Assembly (NCBI GenBank): GCA_007131745.1
Contig: SLPX01000014.1
Span: forward strand, 1 to 26,475
Direction of reading: 5' to 3'
DNA: 26,475 nucleotides
DNA from: Myxococcales bacterium
GTDB taxonomy: Bacteria; Myxococcota; Polyangia; HGW-17; SLPX01
Under the pieces are notes generated by a model, which was not told the DNA's origin, ran no database searches, and saw only the letters and a program-made list of their open reading frames with translations. Positions 8,158-16,304 of the stretch are shown piece by piece. Both the position numbers and the translations under genes were made by a program. The stretch's first letter is position 1; each line of letters opens with the position of its first letter.

Positions 8158-8198
8158 TGCGTAATTCATTACGCACCTAATACAACGCACTGCGTAAT
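8158..8198. promoter_or_regulatory. Three copies of TGCGTAAT (operator-like cluster)
   Basis: TGCGTAAT at 8158-8165 and its exact reverse complement ATTACGCA at 8168-8175 form a perfect 18-bp palindrome with a 2-bp centre. A third exact direct copy lies at 8191-8198, 33 bp from the first. Such an arrangement is typical of dimeric regulator binding. It sits in the AT-rich 256-bp gap (8114-8369) between the symporter and the lipid kinase, about 170-210 bp before the kinase start. The remainder of the gap has TTGATC at 8264-8269 but no convincing -10 box. Confidence 0.5.
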
Positions 8199-8369
8199 AA
8201 ACGTTCCAAAAACCACATCAATCTATTCGCCCGACAACTGTAACCACCTGTAAAAAAAGCGTTTTGATCAATACATATTAACGGAACAATTATTGCTTAC
8301 ATACAGGTTGTAGTTTTTTGCAAATACGAAACAGACCACAGAAACCAAAGAGATTACAGAGAATTAAAA

Positions 8370-9485
8370 ATGCAGATAGGCGTCATAACAAATCCCAACA
8401 GCCGAAAAAACCTGAATCGTCCGCATCGCGCGGCTCAACTTCAATCCATTGTCGGCAGTCTAGGCAGAGTTCACGCCACTAGCACTCCGGAAGAAATCAA
8501 GCCTGTACTTCGTGATTTTTTGCGTCGAAAAGCTCGCTTCTGGGTTTCAGACGGCGGCGACGGAGCATTGCACTGGATGCTCAGGTTCGGCATGGAAGTT
8601 CTCCAAGAAGACGAATTCAAGTCCGCCACCCTGCCCCTTGCCCTGCCCACGAACGGAGGTTCCATTGACTTCGTGGCGCACAACGTTGGAATCAAGGGCG
8701 ATGCGGAAAGCATTCTGCAAAAGCTGATACAAGACCTGGAATCGGGTCGAAAGATCCAAGAAGTCGAAGTAGACTCAATGGAGATCCAAGGCATCCAAGT
8801 GGAAAATGGCGTTGAAATCCCATTCAAAACACTCGGATTCGCAGTGGCAGCTGGAGGCGTGGGGCAGAGATTCTTCGACAAGCTCGACGAGCAGGGCAGG
8901 CACACATCGCGAAACATAGCCACGGTGGTGGTAAAGACCGTTGCCTCCGCTCCTGTGGCCATGTCTCCGCTTCGCCACATACCCGGAATGCCCCGAATGT
9001 TCAGACAATACGCTCGCGACATGTTCAAACCTACTGTCTGCAGCGTCGCCATCGACGGAAAAACCCTCCCCTACGACGAGTTCACCGGGATCCACATTGC
9101 ATCCATGTCCATCGACCTCGGCGGAGTGTTGAGATTCTTCACCAAGGCCGATGCCCCCGGCCGGCTCCACTGCCTGGTGGGCGCGCCTTCTCCATTCAAT
9201 ATCATCTTCAACCTCCCGAGAATGCATTTCGGCATGGAGATGAAAGGTCCCAAACTGATTGATTCGGAATGCAGTGAAATGACAATGGAGGCCCGGGGCG
9301 AAGAACTCATGGCCCCCGTGATAGACGGCGAATACTACAAAAACGTACAGAAGATTTCTTTCAAACCCGGCCCGCGGGTCACCATTCCCAAGATCGTCGG
9401 AAGAAAACAAAGCATGGAATCTTTGATAAAAGCCGGCCAACCACTTTTCCGCCTCGGGAAACCCGGCCCTCACTACATGAATTAA
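8370..9485 (+). CDS. Diacylglycerol kinase-like lipid kinase
   Basis: A 371-residue soluble protein of the DAGK catalytic family (diacylglycerol and sphingosine kinase-like). It opens with IGVITNPNSRKN, equivalent to the family's first beta-strand loop. Residues 60-65 (SDGGDG) are the ATP-binding GGDG motif, though the usual following Thr is Ala here. The next landmark, normally PxGTxNDFA, is present as the variant PTNGGSIDFVA (93-103). The C-terminal half contains the beta-sandwich region with late motifs such as GPKLIDSECSEMTMEARG and VIDGEYY, resembling the family's ending (DGE). Members phosphorylate diacylglycerol or related lipids at the membrane face. Substrate and activity are uncertain because of the variant loop. 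The ATG has only a weak AGAGA upstream. The gene precedes pgi by 279 bp. Confidence 0.82.
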   Translation: MQIGVITNPNSRKNLNRPHRAAQLQSIVGSLGRVHATSTPEEIKPVLRDFLRRKARFWVSDGGDGALHWMLRFGMEVLQEDEFKSATLPLALPTNGGSIDFVAHNVGIKGDAESILQKLIQDLESGRKIQEVEVDSMEIQGIQVENGVEIPFKTLGFAVAAGGVGQRFFDKLDEQGRHTSRNIATVVVKTVASAPVAMSPLRHIPGMPRMFRQYARDMFKPTVCSVAIDGKTLPYDEFTGIHIASMSIDLGGVLRFFTKADAPGRLHCLVGAPSPFNIIFNLPRMHFGMEMKGPKLIDSECSEMTMEARGEELMAPVIDGEYYKNVQKISFKPGPRVTIPKIVGRKQSMESLIKAGQPLFRLGKPGPHYMN

Positions 9486-9764
9486 CCACCGACGAACCAA
9501 CAGGGAAAACCGGGTCTTGTGAAAAGTCTTGCGGGGATGGGGTGGGGTCCCAAACCAGATCCCTTTCGGCCGTTAAGGATTCGTCTTGAGAACCTGATGG
9601 GTGATGAGTGGCGGGGGATTCGATGGGGGGTCCGAGCCGGCTCAAGATCTTGTGGATCCGCGATGAATCGGCGATAAAGGAGCGACCCCTCTCTTCGGAG
9701 AGAGCAACATTTTCCGCTGAAAAAAGTGATAAGTGAAAAACCTTGACCCGTATCCGGAGCGACC
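9486..9764 (+). other. Intergenic region with G-tracts and a UUCG stem
   Basis: No gene is supported here. The plus strand has clustered G-tracts (GGGG at 9533-9536, 9539-9542 and 9544-9547; GGGGG at 9613-9617; GGGGGG at 9625-9630). A short stem CTCTC-TTCG-GAGAG lies at 9689-9702. These could be leader features of pgi mRNA, but no promoter was recognised with confidence. Confidence 0.35.
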
Positions 9765-11387
9765 ATGAGAGACAATCTGCCCCAATGGAAAACACTTGAA
9801 AAACGATTTGAAGAAGAAAAGAAGTTTCATCTTCGCAACCTGTTTGCGCGAGACCGAAACAGGGCCGGGAAGTTCAACGTTGAAGCCGCGGGATGGTACC
9901 TGGATTATTCGAAAAACCGGGTCACCGAAGAGACAATGAAGGATCTTTTCGCGCTGGGACGGGCATGTGACGTGGAGGGGTGCAGAAACGCAATGGCAAG
10001 AGGTGAAAAGATCAACGGCACCGAGGGAAGAGCCGTGCTTCATATCGCGCTTCGAAATCGGTCGGAAACCCCGATTTTGCTGGATGGCGAGAATATCATG
10101 GAAGGGGTTCAAGAGGTTTTGAACAATATGGCCGCTTTTGCAACAAAGATACGGGAACGAAAATGGAAAGGATTCACGGGGAAACCGATAAAAAACATCG
10201 TAAACATCGGGATCGGCGGTTCGGACCTCGGGCCCGTGATGGCGACCAAGGCCCTTGCATCGTACTCGGATCGGGAACTGCAGGTTCGTTTCGTTTCCAA
10301 CGTGGATGGAACTCATTTCGCTGAAACCACTCGGGATCTGGACATGGAGGAAACACTGTTTATCGTTGCATCGAAAACATTTACGACCCAGGAAACCCTT
10401 ACCAACGCTTATTCAGCGCGAGCGCGACTGCTGGAGGTTTTGGGGGATGAGTCAGCGGTCGCGAGCCACTTCGTTGCGCTTTCCACGAACAGGGAAAAAG
10501 TCTCGGAATTCGGAATTGACGCGGAAAACAACATGTTCGGGTTCTGGGATTGGGTGGGCGGAAGGTTTTCACTGCCTTCAGCTATCGGGTTGTCCTTGAT
10601 GATTTCGATCGGACCCGAAAATTTCTTCGACATGCTCGACGGTTACCACGCTATGGACCGGCATTTCATGGAAGCCCCGCTTGAAAACAATATGCCCGTG
10701 ATTCTTGCATTGCTGGGGGTATGGTACACGAATTTCTTCGGCGCCGAGACCCACGCGGTTCTTCCGTACAGCCAATACCTCGAACGTTTTCCGGCTTATC
10801 TTCAGCAGGCGGACATGGAAAGCAACGGCAAAGCGGTGGACAAGGAAGGCAACCGGGTAAACTACGCCACCGGACCCGTGATTTTCGGAGAGTGCGGCAC
10901 AAACGGACAACATGCCTTCTACCAGCTCATACACCAGGGAACCCTGTTGATCCCCGCTGATTTCATTGGATTCCACCGGTCACACAACCCGATCGGAGAC
11001 CATCATCAAAAACTCATGGCCAACCTTTTCGCGCAAACAGAAGCCCTGGCTTTCGGCAAAACGGTTGAAGAGGTCGAAAGCGAGGGAGTTCCAAGGGAGT
11101 TGGCGGTTTTCAAGACATTCGAGGGAAACAGGCCGACCAACACCCTGCTGGCCGAAAAACTCACGCCGCGTGCCTTGGGCGCGCTGATAGCCCTGTATGA
11201 ACACAAGATATTCACGCAGGGCGTAATCTGGAACGTGTACTCGTTCGACCAGTGGGGGGTCGAGTTGGGAAAGAAACTGGCGGGGAAAATCCTGGAAGAA
11301 ATCAAAGCAGGAGATGCCAAAGCACTGAACCACGACAGTTCCACCAATACGCTTCTTGGCCGCCACTTAGGCATAACTCAAAAATAA
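9765..11387 (+). CDS. pgi: Glucose-6-phosphate isomerase
   Basis: A 540-residue enzyme that interconverts glucose 6-phosphate and fructose 6-phosphate in glycolysis and gluconeogenesis in the cytoplasm. It matches the family in length (E. coli enzyme 549) and order of motifs: [18 protein letters not shown] (phosphate binding), [25 protein letters not shown] (signature 1), the block [38 protein letters not shown], and [19 protein letters not shown] (signature 2). The ATG at 9765 is preceded by GGAGCGA at a good distance. Glutamate codons are mostly GAA, as in most neighbours. The TAA stop at 11385-11387 lies inside a direct repeat that begins the downstream acquired cassette. Confidence 0.98.
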   Translation: MRDNLPQWKTLEKRFEEEKKFHLRNLFARDRNRAGKFNVEAAGWYLDYSKNRVTEETMKDLFALGRACDVEGCRNAMARGEKINGTEGRAVLHIALRNRSETPILLDGENIMEGVQEVLNNMAAFATKIRERKWKGFTGKPIKNIVNIGIGGSDLGPVMATKALASYSDRELQVRFVSNVDGTHFAETTRDLDMEETLFIVASKTFTTQETLTNAYSARARLLEVLGDESAVASHFVALSTNREKVSEFGIDAENNMFGFWDWVGGRFSLPSAIGLSLMISIGPENFFDMLDGYHAMDRHFMEAPLENNMPVILALLGVWYTNFFGAETHAVLPYSQYLERFPAYLQQADMESNGKAVDKEGNRVNYATGPVIFGECGTNGQHAFYQLIHQGTLLIPADFIGFHRSHNPIGDHHQKLMANLFAQTEALAFGKTVEEVESEGVPRELAVFKTFEGNRPTNTLLAEKLTPRALGALIALYEHKIFTQGVIWNVYSFDQWGVELGKKLAGKILEEIKAGDAKALNHDSSTNTLLGRHLGITQK

Positions 11388-11497
11388 TTCCTGGATTCGT
11401 ACGCCGATCCATCCCGCCCTGCGGCGTTGCTCGTCGGTTGAATACGTCAAAGTATTCGCCCTCCTCGCGCCTTGCCGGGCGGGCGCCTCGACGCCCT

Positions 11498-11529
11498 CGG
11501 TCCTGGGAACCTATTATTGGGTGAGCCCT
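11498..11529 (+). repeat. Left copy of the 32-bp repeat bracketing the ATPase gene
   Basis: This copy matches 13111-13142 at 28 of 32 positions in the same orientation, starting with the identical 13-mer CGGTCCTGGGAAC. It overlaps the left arm of the hairpin at 11516-11542. Confidence 0.65.
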
Positions 11530-11542
11530 GGGCTCACTCAAT
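11516..11542. terminator. Strong hairpin downstream of pgi (possible terminator)
   Basis: ATTGGGTGAGCCC at 11516-11528 pairs with GGGCTCACTCAAT at 11530-11542 (13 pairs, one G-T). There is no run of T after it, so intrinsic termination is uncertain. It may instead be the core of the repeat element. Confidence 0.4.
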
Positions 11543-11584
11543 GATAATTCCTGGATTCATTCGCTGATCCACCTCAGCCGGCCC

Positions 11585-11642
11585 GTGTAGCGCCGGTTTT
11601 CGATCTAGGTGTAGACAGATTATAAGATTTACGCTACACCTA
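11585..11642 (+). promoter_or_regulatory. Overlapping alternative inverted repeats before the ATPase gene
   Basis: CTACACCTA at 11634-11642 is the exact reverse complement of TAGGTGTAG at 11606-11614. The overlapping CGCTACAC at 11632-11639 is the exact reverse complement of GTGTAGCG at 11585-11592. The two upstream arms therefore compete for one downstream arm, which ends 4 bp before the ATPase start. TATAAG at 11621-11626 in the loop could be a -10 box. This may be an operator or an attenuator-like switch, and no clear Shine-Dalgarno is seen. Confidence 0.45.
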
Positions 11643-11646
11643 AAGC

Positions 11647-13026
11647 ATGAAGTTCTTAAACCGCGAGGCAGAGCTGGCGCTCCTTGCCGACCACCTATCC
11701 CGACGGGGCGCAGGGATGTTCGTCTTGTACGGACGCCGCCGAATCGGAAAGACGGCGCTTCTGGACAAAGCCCTCTCGGGGAAACTTCGAGCAGCGTACC
11801 ACGTTGCAACCCAGTCCACAGAGACCGAGGAACTCCGGCGCCTTTCCGCGACGCTCGCAGCGGAGTGGGACGTACCTTTTCTGGCCGCACAGCCACTGGA
11901 GTCGGTCGAGGCGCTGGTAGCGTTCCTGGAGTCGGTTCGAGAACCTAGCATCCTGGCGATCGACGAGCTACCCTACCTGGTGCAGACCGCGCCTTCCCTG
12001 CCTGGACTCATTCAGGCCTCGTGGGATCGGGGGTTGTCGCGCGGTCCGCTCAAGCTCCTCTTCAGCGGGTCGTCGATCGGGATGATGGAGGAGATCTTCC
12101 TGTCCCGAAAGGCGCCTCTGTTCGGTCGCCGAAGCGGGCAGCTTCGTCTCGGCCCGCTCTTGCCGCACCATCTGAAGGGAGCATTTCCCGGCGGGCTCGC
12201 AGACCGAATCGACCTTGTGGCGCTCTTCGGCGGCGTCCCCGGCTACCTGGAGCGCCTTGATCCGAACGACGATCTCGCCGGAAACCTGCGCAGGCGCGTG
12301 CTGGCGCGAGGCGAGCCTCTCTACGAGGAGGTACCATTCCTGCTTCGCGAGGAACTGAGGGAGCCTCGCGTATACCAGGCGGTGCTTGCGGCGATCGCCG
12401 GCGGTGCCAGGAAGTTCGGAGAGATTTCGTCCAAGGTCGGGCTCGACCGGTCGAACCTCACTCGCTACCTCACCGTCCTGGCGGATCTGGGTCTTATTGA
12501 GAGGGAGGTCTCCGTCACGGAGCGCCGCCCCGAAAAGAGCCGAAAGGGCCTCTACCGAGTCGCTGATCCTTTCGTGGCTACCTACTTCGCCTTTGTCCAC
12601 CCAAACCGCGACTCTCTCGAACGCGGCCGGGCGGACCGGATCCTGGCCTCCCGGATCCTGCCACGCCTGCCCGGCTACCTCTCGCGCGCGGTCGAGCCGG
12701 TCCTTCGGGACCTTTGTGTTGCAGGAGGCCTGCCAGATCTTTTACCGTTCGAGCCTGCGCATGGAGGCCGCTACTGGAGCTCAGCCGCGGAAATCGACGT
12801 TGTGATTCTGGACGAGAAACGAACGAGGGCGGTGGCCTGCGAGGTAAAGTGGACGAGTCGCCCGGTGGACCCGCCGCGGCTCCTGGAGGACCTTCGGCGC
12901 AAGGTAGCATCGGAGGCGGCGTTCGACGGAGTGGAGATGACCTATGCGCTCATCAGCCGCTCCGGTTTCACGCGACGTTGGCGGCGGGCACCCGACGAAC
13001 GGTTGATAGACCTCTCCAGTTCATAG
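11647..13026 (+). CDS. Archaeal-type ATPase with DUF234 nuclease-like C-terminus
   Basis: A 459-residue protein. Residues 1-200 are a P-loop ATPase of the archaeal ATPase family: FLNREAEL, Walker A GRRRIGKT (29-36), Walker B ILAIDE (102-107) and sensor KLLFSGSSIGMMEE. Residues about 245-300 form a winged helix (FGEISSKVGLDRSNLTRYLTVLADLGLIERE). Residues about 345-405 form a DUF234-type domain with PD-(D/E)XK nuclease-like residues: Glu350, Asp384 in EIDVVILDE, and Glu399/Lys401 in CEVKW. The family is common in archaea and scattered in bacteria; its function is unsettled. Among its first 11 Glu codons nine are GAG, whereas pgi opens with GAA throughout, so transfer is likely. The gene is flanked by repeats and sits alone between two convergent genes. 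Confidence 0.88.
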   Translation: MKFLNREAELALLADHLSRRGAGMFVLYGRRRIGKTALLDKALSGKLRAAYHVATQSTETEELRRLSATLAAEWDVPFLAAQPLESVEALVAFLESVREPSILAIDELPYLVQTAPSLPGLIQASWDRGLSRGPLKLLFSGSSIGMMEEIFLSRKAPLFGRRSGQLRLGPLLPHHLKGAFPGGLADRIDLVALFGGVPGYLERLDPNDDLAGNLRRRVLARGEPLYEEVPFLLREELREPRVYQAVLAAIAGGARKFGEISSKVGLDRSNLTRYLTVLADLGLIEREVSVTERRPEKSRKGLYRVADPFVATYFAFVHPNRDSLERGRADRILASRILPRLPGYLSRAVEPVLRDLCVAGGLPDLLPFEPAHGGRYWSSAAEIDVVILDEKRTRAVACEVKWTSRPVDPPRLLEDLRRKVASEAAFDGVEMTYALISRSGFTRRWRRAPDERLIDLSSS

Positions 13027-13142
13027 AGACGGTCCGGACCCGCCGGCCGGACGTATTCGAGACGTTCTGCGAAATGGCGACAATCGAGTTCACTGGAAGC
13101 TTTGATTCGTCGGTCCTGGGAACTTATTTTTGAGTCAGCCCT
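13027..13142 (+). repeat. Right flank and right copy of the bracketing repeat
   Basis: This stretch has no gene. The last 32 bases (13111-13142) are the right copy of the repeat at 11498-11529. They run up to the stop codon (13142-13144) of the minus-strand M16 gene. The right copy lacks the second hairpin arm of the left copy. Confidence 0.6.
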
Positions 13143-14545
13143 TAATCAGCGGAGGGTTCACCCGCCCCGAATGCTTTGTGATCCACCCTTGCAGGCCCAA
13201 CGAGCACAAACTGAATGTTTTTGAAGTGTTTTCGTATCGCGGTTTTCACATCCAGGGGGGTCACCGTTCGCATATCGGCAAGCGACTTTTCCGCCCAAAG
13301 CAAATCGTTTGCGACCAGGTATGCACGGGCTAGAAGTCTTGACTGAGCGGATTGAGTCTCGAGATCCAACATCTCTTCAGTGATGAACACGGCGCGTTTT
13401 TCTTCAAGCTCTTCCCAGGAAATCTCTTCTTCGGCCAGAGTTTTCAACTCCTCCAGGACTATGGCAACGGATTCGTTAGGCTTTTGGGTTGCCAAATACA
13501 CGTAACCTATGTTGGCACGGCGGATCGAAACTCCCGAGGAGACACCGTATACCAACCGCTGTCTTACGCGCAATTCTCTGAACAAACGTTCCGAGATAAT
13601 CGCTGATGCCACGCGCGCGGCGGCATAATCTTCTTCGCCCGGCCGGGGAACGGAAAAATATCCGAGAAGATAATTGGTCGGAATATCACGGGGAACATAC
13701 TTCACCCGGTTTTTCGCATGTGACGGAGAAAAAGAATCGGTGGCTTGGCCGGCTGATGAACCATTTCGGCTTTCACTCTCGGCATCAAGATTGCCGAAGG
13801 TTGCCTGAGCCTTTTTTCTCAACATTTCAGGGTCAAGGTCGCCCACAACGACGAGCAGCATTCGTTCGGGGTTCAGAATCTTAGCGTGGTGGTTCTTCAG
13901 ATCATTTTGAGTGAACCGTTCCAGGTTGGCCTCGGTTCCCATCTGCAACAAGCTGTAGGGATGATTTTCGAAAAAAAACCGCTCGGCCTCTATGGAGATC
14001 TGGCTTGCCGGCCTGTCCATTTGGGTTTTCACCTTCCTGATTTGCCGAGCCCGCTGAATATCGAACGCTTCATCTCCCAGGGATGGGTTCAGGGCCAGGT
14101 CCGAAAGAACGCTCCATGCCGTCGCGAAATGTTGGATCGTGGCCCTGGTTGCGATCACCGAGTAATCATGGCCCGCGGCTGCATGGATCTGAACCCCGGT
14201 CATGTCCAACAAGTCCGACAACTCGTCCATCGGATACTTTTCGGATCCGCCCATTTCAATCACGGACAAAAGCAGCTCTTCTATGCCCGCGGTTTCCTGA
14301 TCCAGATTCAAGCATCCACCGTCAAAATACAAGCGCATTGCTACCACGGGGTTATCCGGCGTTTGACGATAAATCACCCTGAGCGCTCCCGCCGTAAAAG
14401 AATCTATGCTCCATGTAGGCTCAAACGGGACAACGTCTTTCCGGTCGTCTTCAACCTGAGGTCCACGCGGCTTCGGCTTCGGGCATCCGGCGCCTATCAA
14501 AAGAACAAGGCTCAGAACAAAACCAATTCTTCGGGTTGTCCTCAT
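13142..14545 (-). CDS. M16-family peptidase-like protein, non-zinc (Arg/Tyr) subunit, lipoprotein
   Basis: A 467-residue protein of the M16 (pitrilysin, processing-peptidase) fold. The N-terminus MRTTRRIGFVLSLVLLIGAGC looks like a lipoprotein signal with Cys21. At the place of the zinc motif HxxEH this protein has EELLLS (about 90-95), so it cannot bind zinc in the usual way. In the second half it has FRELRVRQRLVYGVSSG with Arg326 and Tyr333, which match the substrate-binding Arg/Tyr pair. In heterodimeric bacterial M16B enzymes one subunit has zinc and the other has this Arg/Tyr pair. The gene overlaps the upstream zinc-bearing gene by 4 bp (ATGA), implying translational coupling and a 1:1 complex. 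It is expected in the periplasm, anchored to a membrane. Confidence 0.9.
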   Translation of the reverse strand: MRTTRRIGFVLSLVLLIGAGCPKPKPRGPQVEDDRKDVVPFEPTWSIDSFTAGALRVIYRQTPDNPVVAMRLYFDGGCLNLDQETAGIEELLLSVIEMGGSEKYPMDELSDLLDMTGVQIHAAAGHDYSVIATRATIQHFATAWSVLSDLALNPSLGDEAFDIQRARQIRKVKTQMDRPASQISIEAERFFFENHPYSLLQMGTEANLERFTQNDLKNHHAKILNPERMLLVVVGDLDPEMLRKKAQATFGNLDAESESRNGSSAGQATDSFSPSHAKNRVKYVPRDIPTNYLLGYFSVPRPGEEDYAAARVASAIISERLFRELRVRQRLVYGVSSGVSIRRANIGYVYLATQKPNESVAIVLEELKTLAEEEISWEELEEKRAVFITEEMLDLETQSAQSRLLARAYLVANDLLWAEKSLADMRTVTPLDVKTAIRKHFKNIQFVLVGPARVDHKAFGAGEPSAD

Positions 14546-16032
14546 TTCCCACCTCCATCCCCTTCCAAGAGAGGTAAGACACTTTTGATTTTTTCAGGCG
14601 TCAACCCAGCGTCTTTTGCAGACTTTTCGCTTATAAGAACCCCCACGGACATGGGACGCCCCTTTATGTATCGCCCGGCAAATCGACTCATGTCCTCCCT
14701 TGTCGTCTTGCGCACATTCTTGATGTAGGAACGATAGTGTTCAAGCCCGGCCGAGGCCCACCACCTACCCACCAGGTTGGCGAACTGAGAAGTCTTTTCA
14801 CGTGAATAGACATCGTCTACTTCCAACCTGACCTTTGCCCCCTCTATCTGCGCATCGGTCAAAATGGAGGGATCATCCCATGACTGAATCTGTTTCATAG
14901 CTTCTTTCAACGCGGAAACGACATTTGCCGGTTCAACGGTAAAAATAAGGTAAATCGGCCCCTGTGCCCTCCTTGTCAGGTAGAAAAGCGATGCTCTGAA
15001 GGTCAAGCCCGAACGAACCATGGCCTTTTGAAAAGAAGATGTCTTCGCATTGATTCCGAAACTGAACACATCCGCAGCATAGACGGCTTCTCCATCATCC
15101 TTCAATGAAGGCCCCTGAAATCCGATCATAACCGCGGCCGAAGCCACCGGCTTGTGTACAAAACGGACAACATGATCCCTGAGCGGAACATCTTTCACCT
15201 CCGGAAGTCGAACCTTCCGTCCTTCCCATCCGCCGAAATATTTTTTCGCCAAGTCCACTGCTTTTTCGGAAGTCACGTCCCCCGCGATAATCAACGCGGT
15301 GTTGGACGGCTGATAGTATTGTTGCCTGATCATTTCGAGTTGTTCCCGATTCGCCTTCCGAATGACATCCCTGGATCCAAGCGGATTCCTCCTTGACCAA
15401 TTTTTCCCCCAAAGCCCCCTGTCCACTCCACGTTGCAGATGAAAATGCGGACTTGCCTCAGCCTGGTCGTACTCCGCCTCTATGACCACTTTCTCCTTTT
15501 CGAGTTCCCTCTCGTCGAACAACGGATGGAGAAGAGAGTCTCTCATGAACTCAAGGCCCTTTTCCAGGTTGTCCCTGTGAAGACTGAAATAGTAACTCAC
15601 CGACTCCTCACCCGTGGCCGCGTTCATCACCATTCCCAACCTCCCGGCTTTCCTGAGATAAGTCTCCGCGTCGGGAATCTTCTTGTTGCCCTTGAAAAAC
15701 ATGTGCTCGTACAAATGGCTCAAACCGTTCAGTTCGGGCGGTTCCGTGAAAGATCCGTTTTTGACCGCAACTTCTATGGTCACGAGGGGCAGACCGTGGT
15801 CGGGAATCGACAGCACGGTTAATCCGTTTGCAAGCTTTGTCTCGTGAATCGTTCGATCCGCGGGCGTTGCTTCCACGTCGGAAGACGAAACTGCTCGTTG
15901 GGCGACTCCACTCTTTGAGCGTTCTTCATCATCTGCCGATGCAGGCGGGGTTTTCGTGAAATGCAAAGCCGCGCAAATTAAAAGCGAAAAACACCCGATT
16001 CGCGCCGCCCATTTCCTTTTCTGCCGGTCCAT
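14542..16032 (-). CDS. M16-family zinc metallopeptidase, catalytic subunit
   Basis: A 496-residue protein with a signal peptide (basic start, hydrophobic 13-23, probable cut after ASA at about 33). The M16 zinc motif is His106-Leu-Tyr-Glu109-His110, and the third ligand Glu187 follows after exactly 76 residues (VVIEAEYDQ), as in the M16 signature HxxEH-x76-E. Typical surrounding blocks are LSHLYEHMFFKG and DSLLHPLFDERELEKEKVVI. It lacks the Arg/Tyr pair, which is found in the following gene. It probably digests peptides or misfolded proteins in the periplasm. The start has AAAGGAAG just upstream. The 272-bp gap before it (16033-16304) contains small inverted repeats (16063-16076 and 16199-16222) but no convincing promoter. 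Confidence 0.93.
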   Translation of the reverse strand: MDRQKRKWAARIGCFSLLICAALHFTKTPPASADDEERSKSGVAQRAVSSSDVEATPADRTIHETKLANGLTVLSIPDHGLPLVTIEVAVKNGSFTEPPELNGLSHLYEHMFFKGNKKIPDAETYLRKAGRLGMVMNAATGEESVSYYFSLHRDNLEKGLEFMRDSLLHPLFDERELEKEKVVIEAEYDQAEASPHFHLQRGVDRGLWGKNWSRRNPLGSRDVIRKANREQLEMIRQQYYQPSNTALIIAGDVTSEKAVDLAKKYFGGWEGRKVRLPEVKDVPLRDHVVRFVHKPVASAAVMIGFQGPSLKDDGEAVYAADVFSFGINAKTSSFQKAMVRSGLTFRASLFYLTRRAQGPIYLIFTVEPANVVSALKEAMKQIQSWDDPSILTDAQIEGAKVRLEVDDVYSREKTSQFANLVGRWWASAGLEHYRSYIKNVRKTTREDMSRFAGRYIKGRPMSVGVLISEKSAKDAGLTPEKIKSVLPLLEGDGGGK

Positions 16033-16304
16033 GCGTCTTCCTTTCTTTGGATTGTTCTTGTCCGGCTTACAAGCCGTCCTCTTTCCCCTTCCGGGCCACA
16101 GGCGGAAAGGTTAACACACATATTTAACGATCCTGCAACAAAAGGGTTTCCAAACGAACCGCGAAATGATTCATGGTTGGGGAGAGATTTCTATTACACC
16201 GGATTTTTCGTATTAGATCCGGCCGTATAGGTGGTGGAGGATAGCGAGAACATTGGGGGTGATATCATGTTCCAAGGCAGTTTTTCGAGATCTAGGCGCA
16301 CAAG

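Larger units (their letters stand above)
11384..11573. repeat. 190-bp element with terminal 30-bp direct repeats and central hairpin
   Basis: Positions 11384-11413 and 11544-11573 match at 26 of 30 bases, with the first 15 (ATAATTCCTGGATTC) identical. Between them are an inverted repeat GAATAC-N6-GTATTC (11440-11457) and a strong hairpin (11516-11542) with 13 pairs, including one G-T, around GTGAGCCC/GGGCTCAC. The first copy covers the pgi stop codon. There is no transposase. The structure resembles an interspersed non-coding repeat or a MITE-like element, and the hairpin may also end pgi transcription. Confidence 0.6.

Noticed and set aside
9379..9795. Minus-strand 138-codon frame across the pgi leader
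   Set aside because: It overlaps the lipid kinase end and the pgi start, and its composition (many Ser and Pro) looks like a shadow frame.
11302..11541. Minus-strand 79-codon frame over the end of pgi and the repeat element
   Set aside because: Most of it lies in the repeat and antisense to pgi. Small frames like this commonly arise in palindromic repeats.
11534..11896. Minus-strand 120-codon frame opposite the ATPase start
   Set aside because: It is antisense to the Walker A region of a well supported gene, and the regulatory inverted repeats lie inside it.
11647..13026. ATPase as part of a toxin-antitoxin or multi-gene defence system
   Set aside because: The gene stands alone with no second small gene in the cassette, and the family has no settled defence function.
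13031..13040. GGTCCGGACC palindrome after the ATPase gene
   Set aside because: A single 10-bp GC palindrome is common by chance in this GC-rich cassette and has no partner site.
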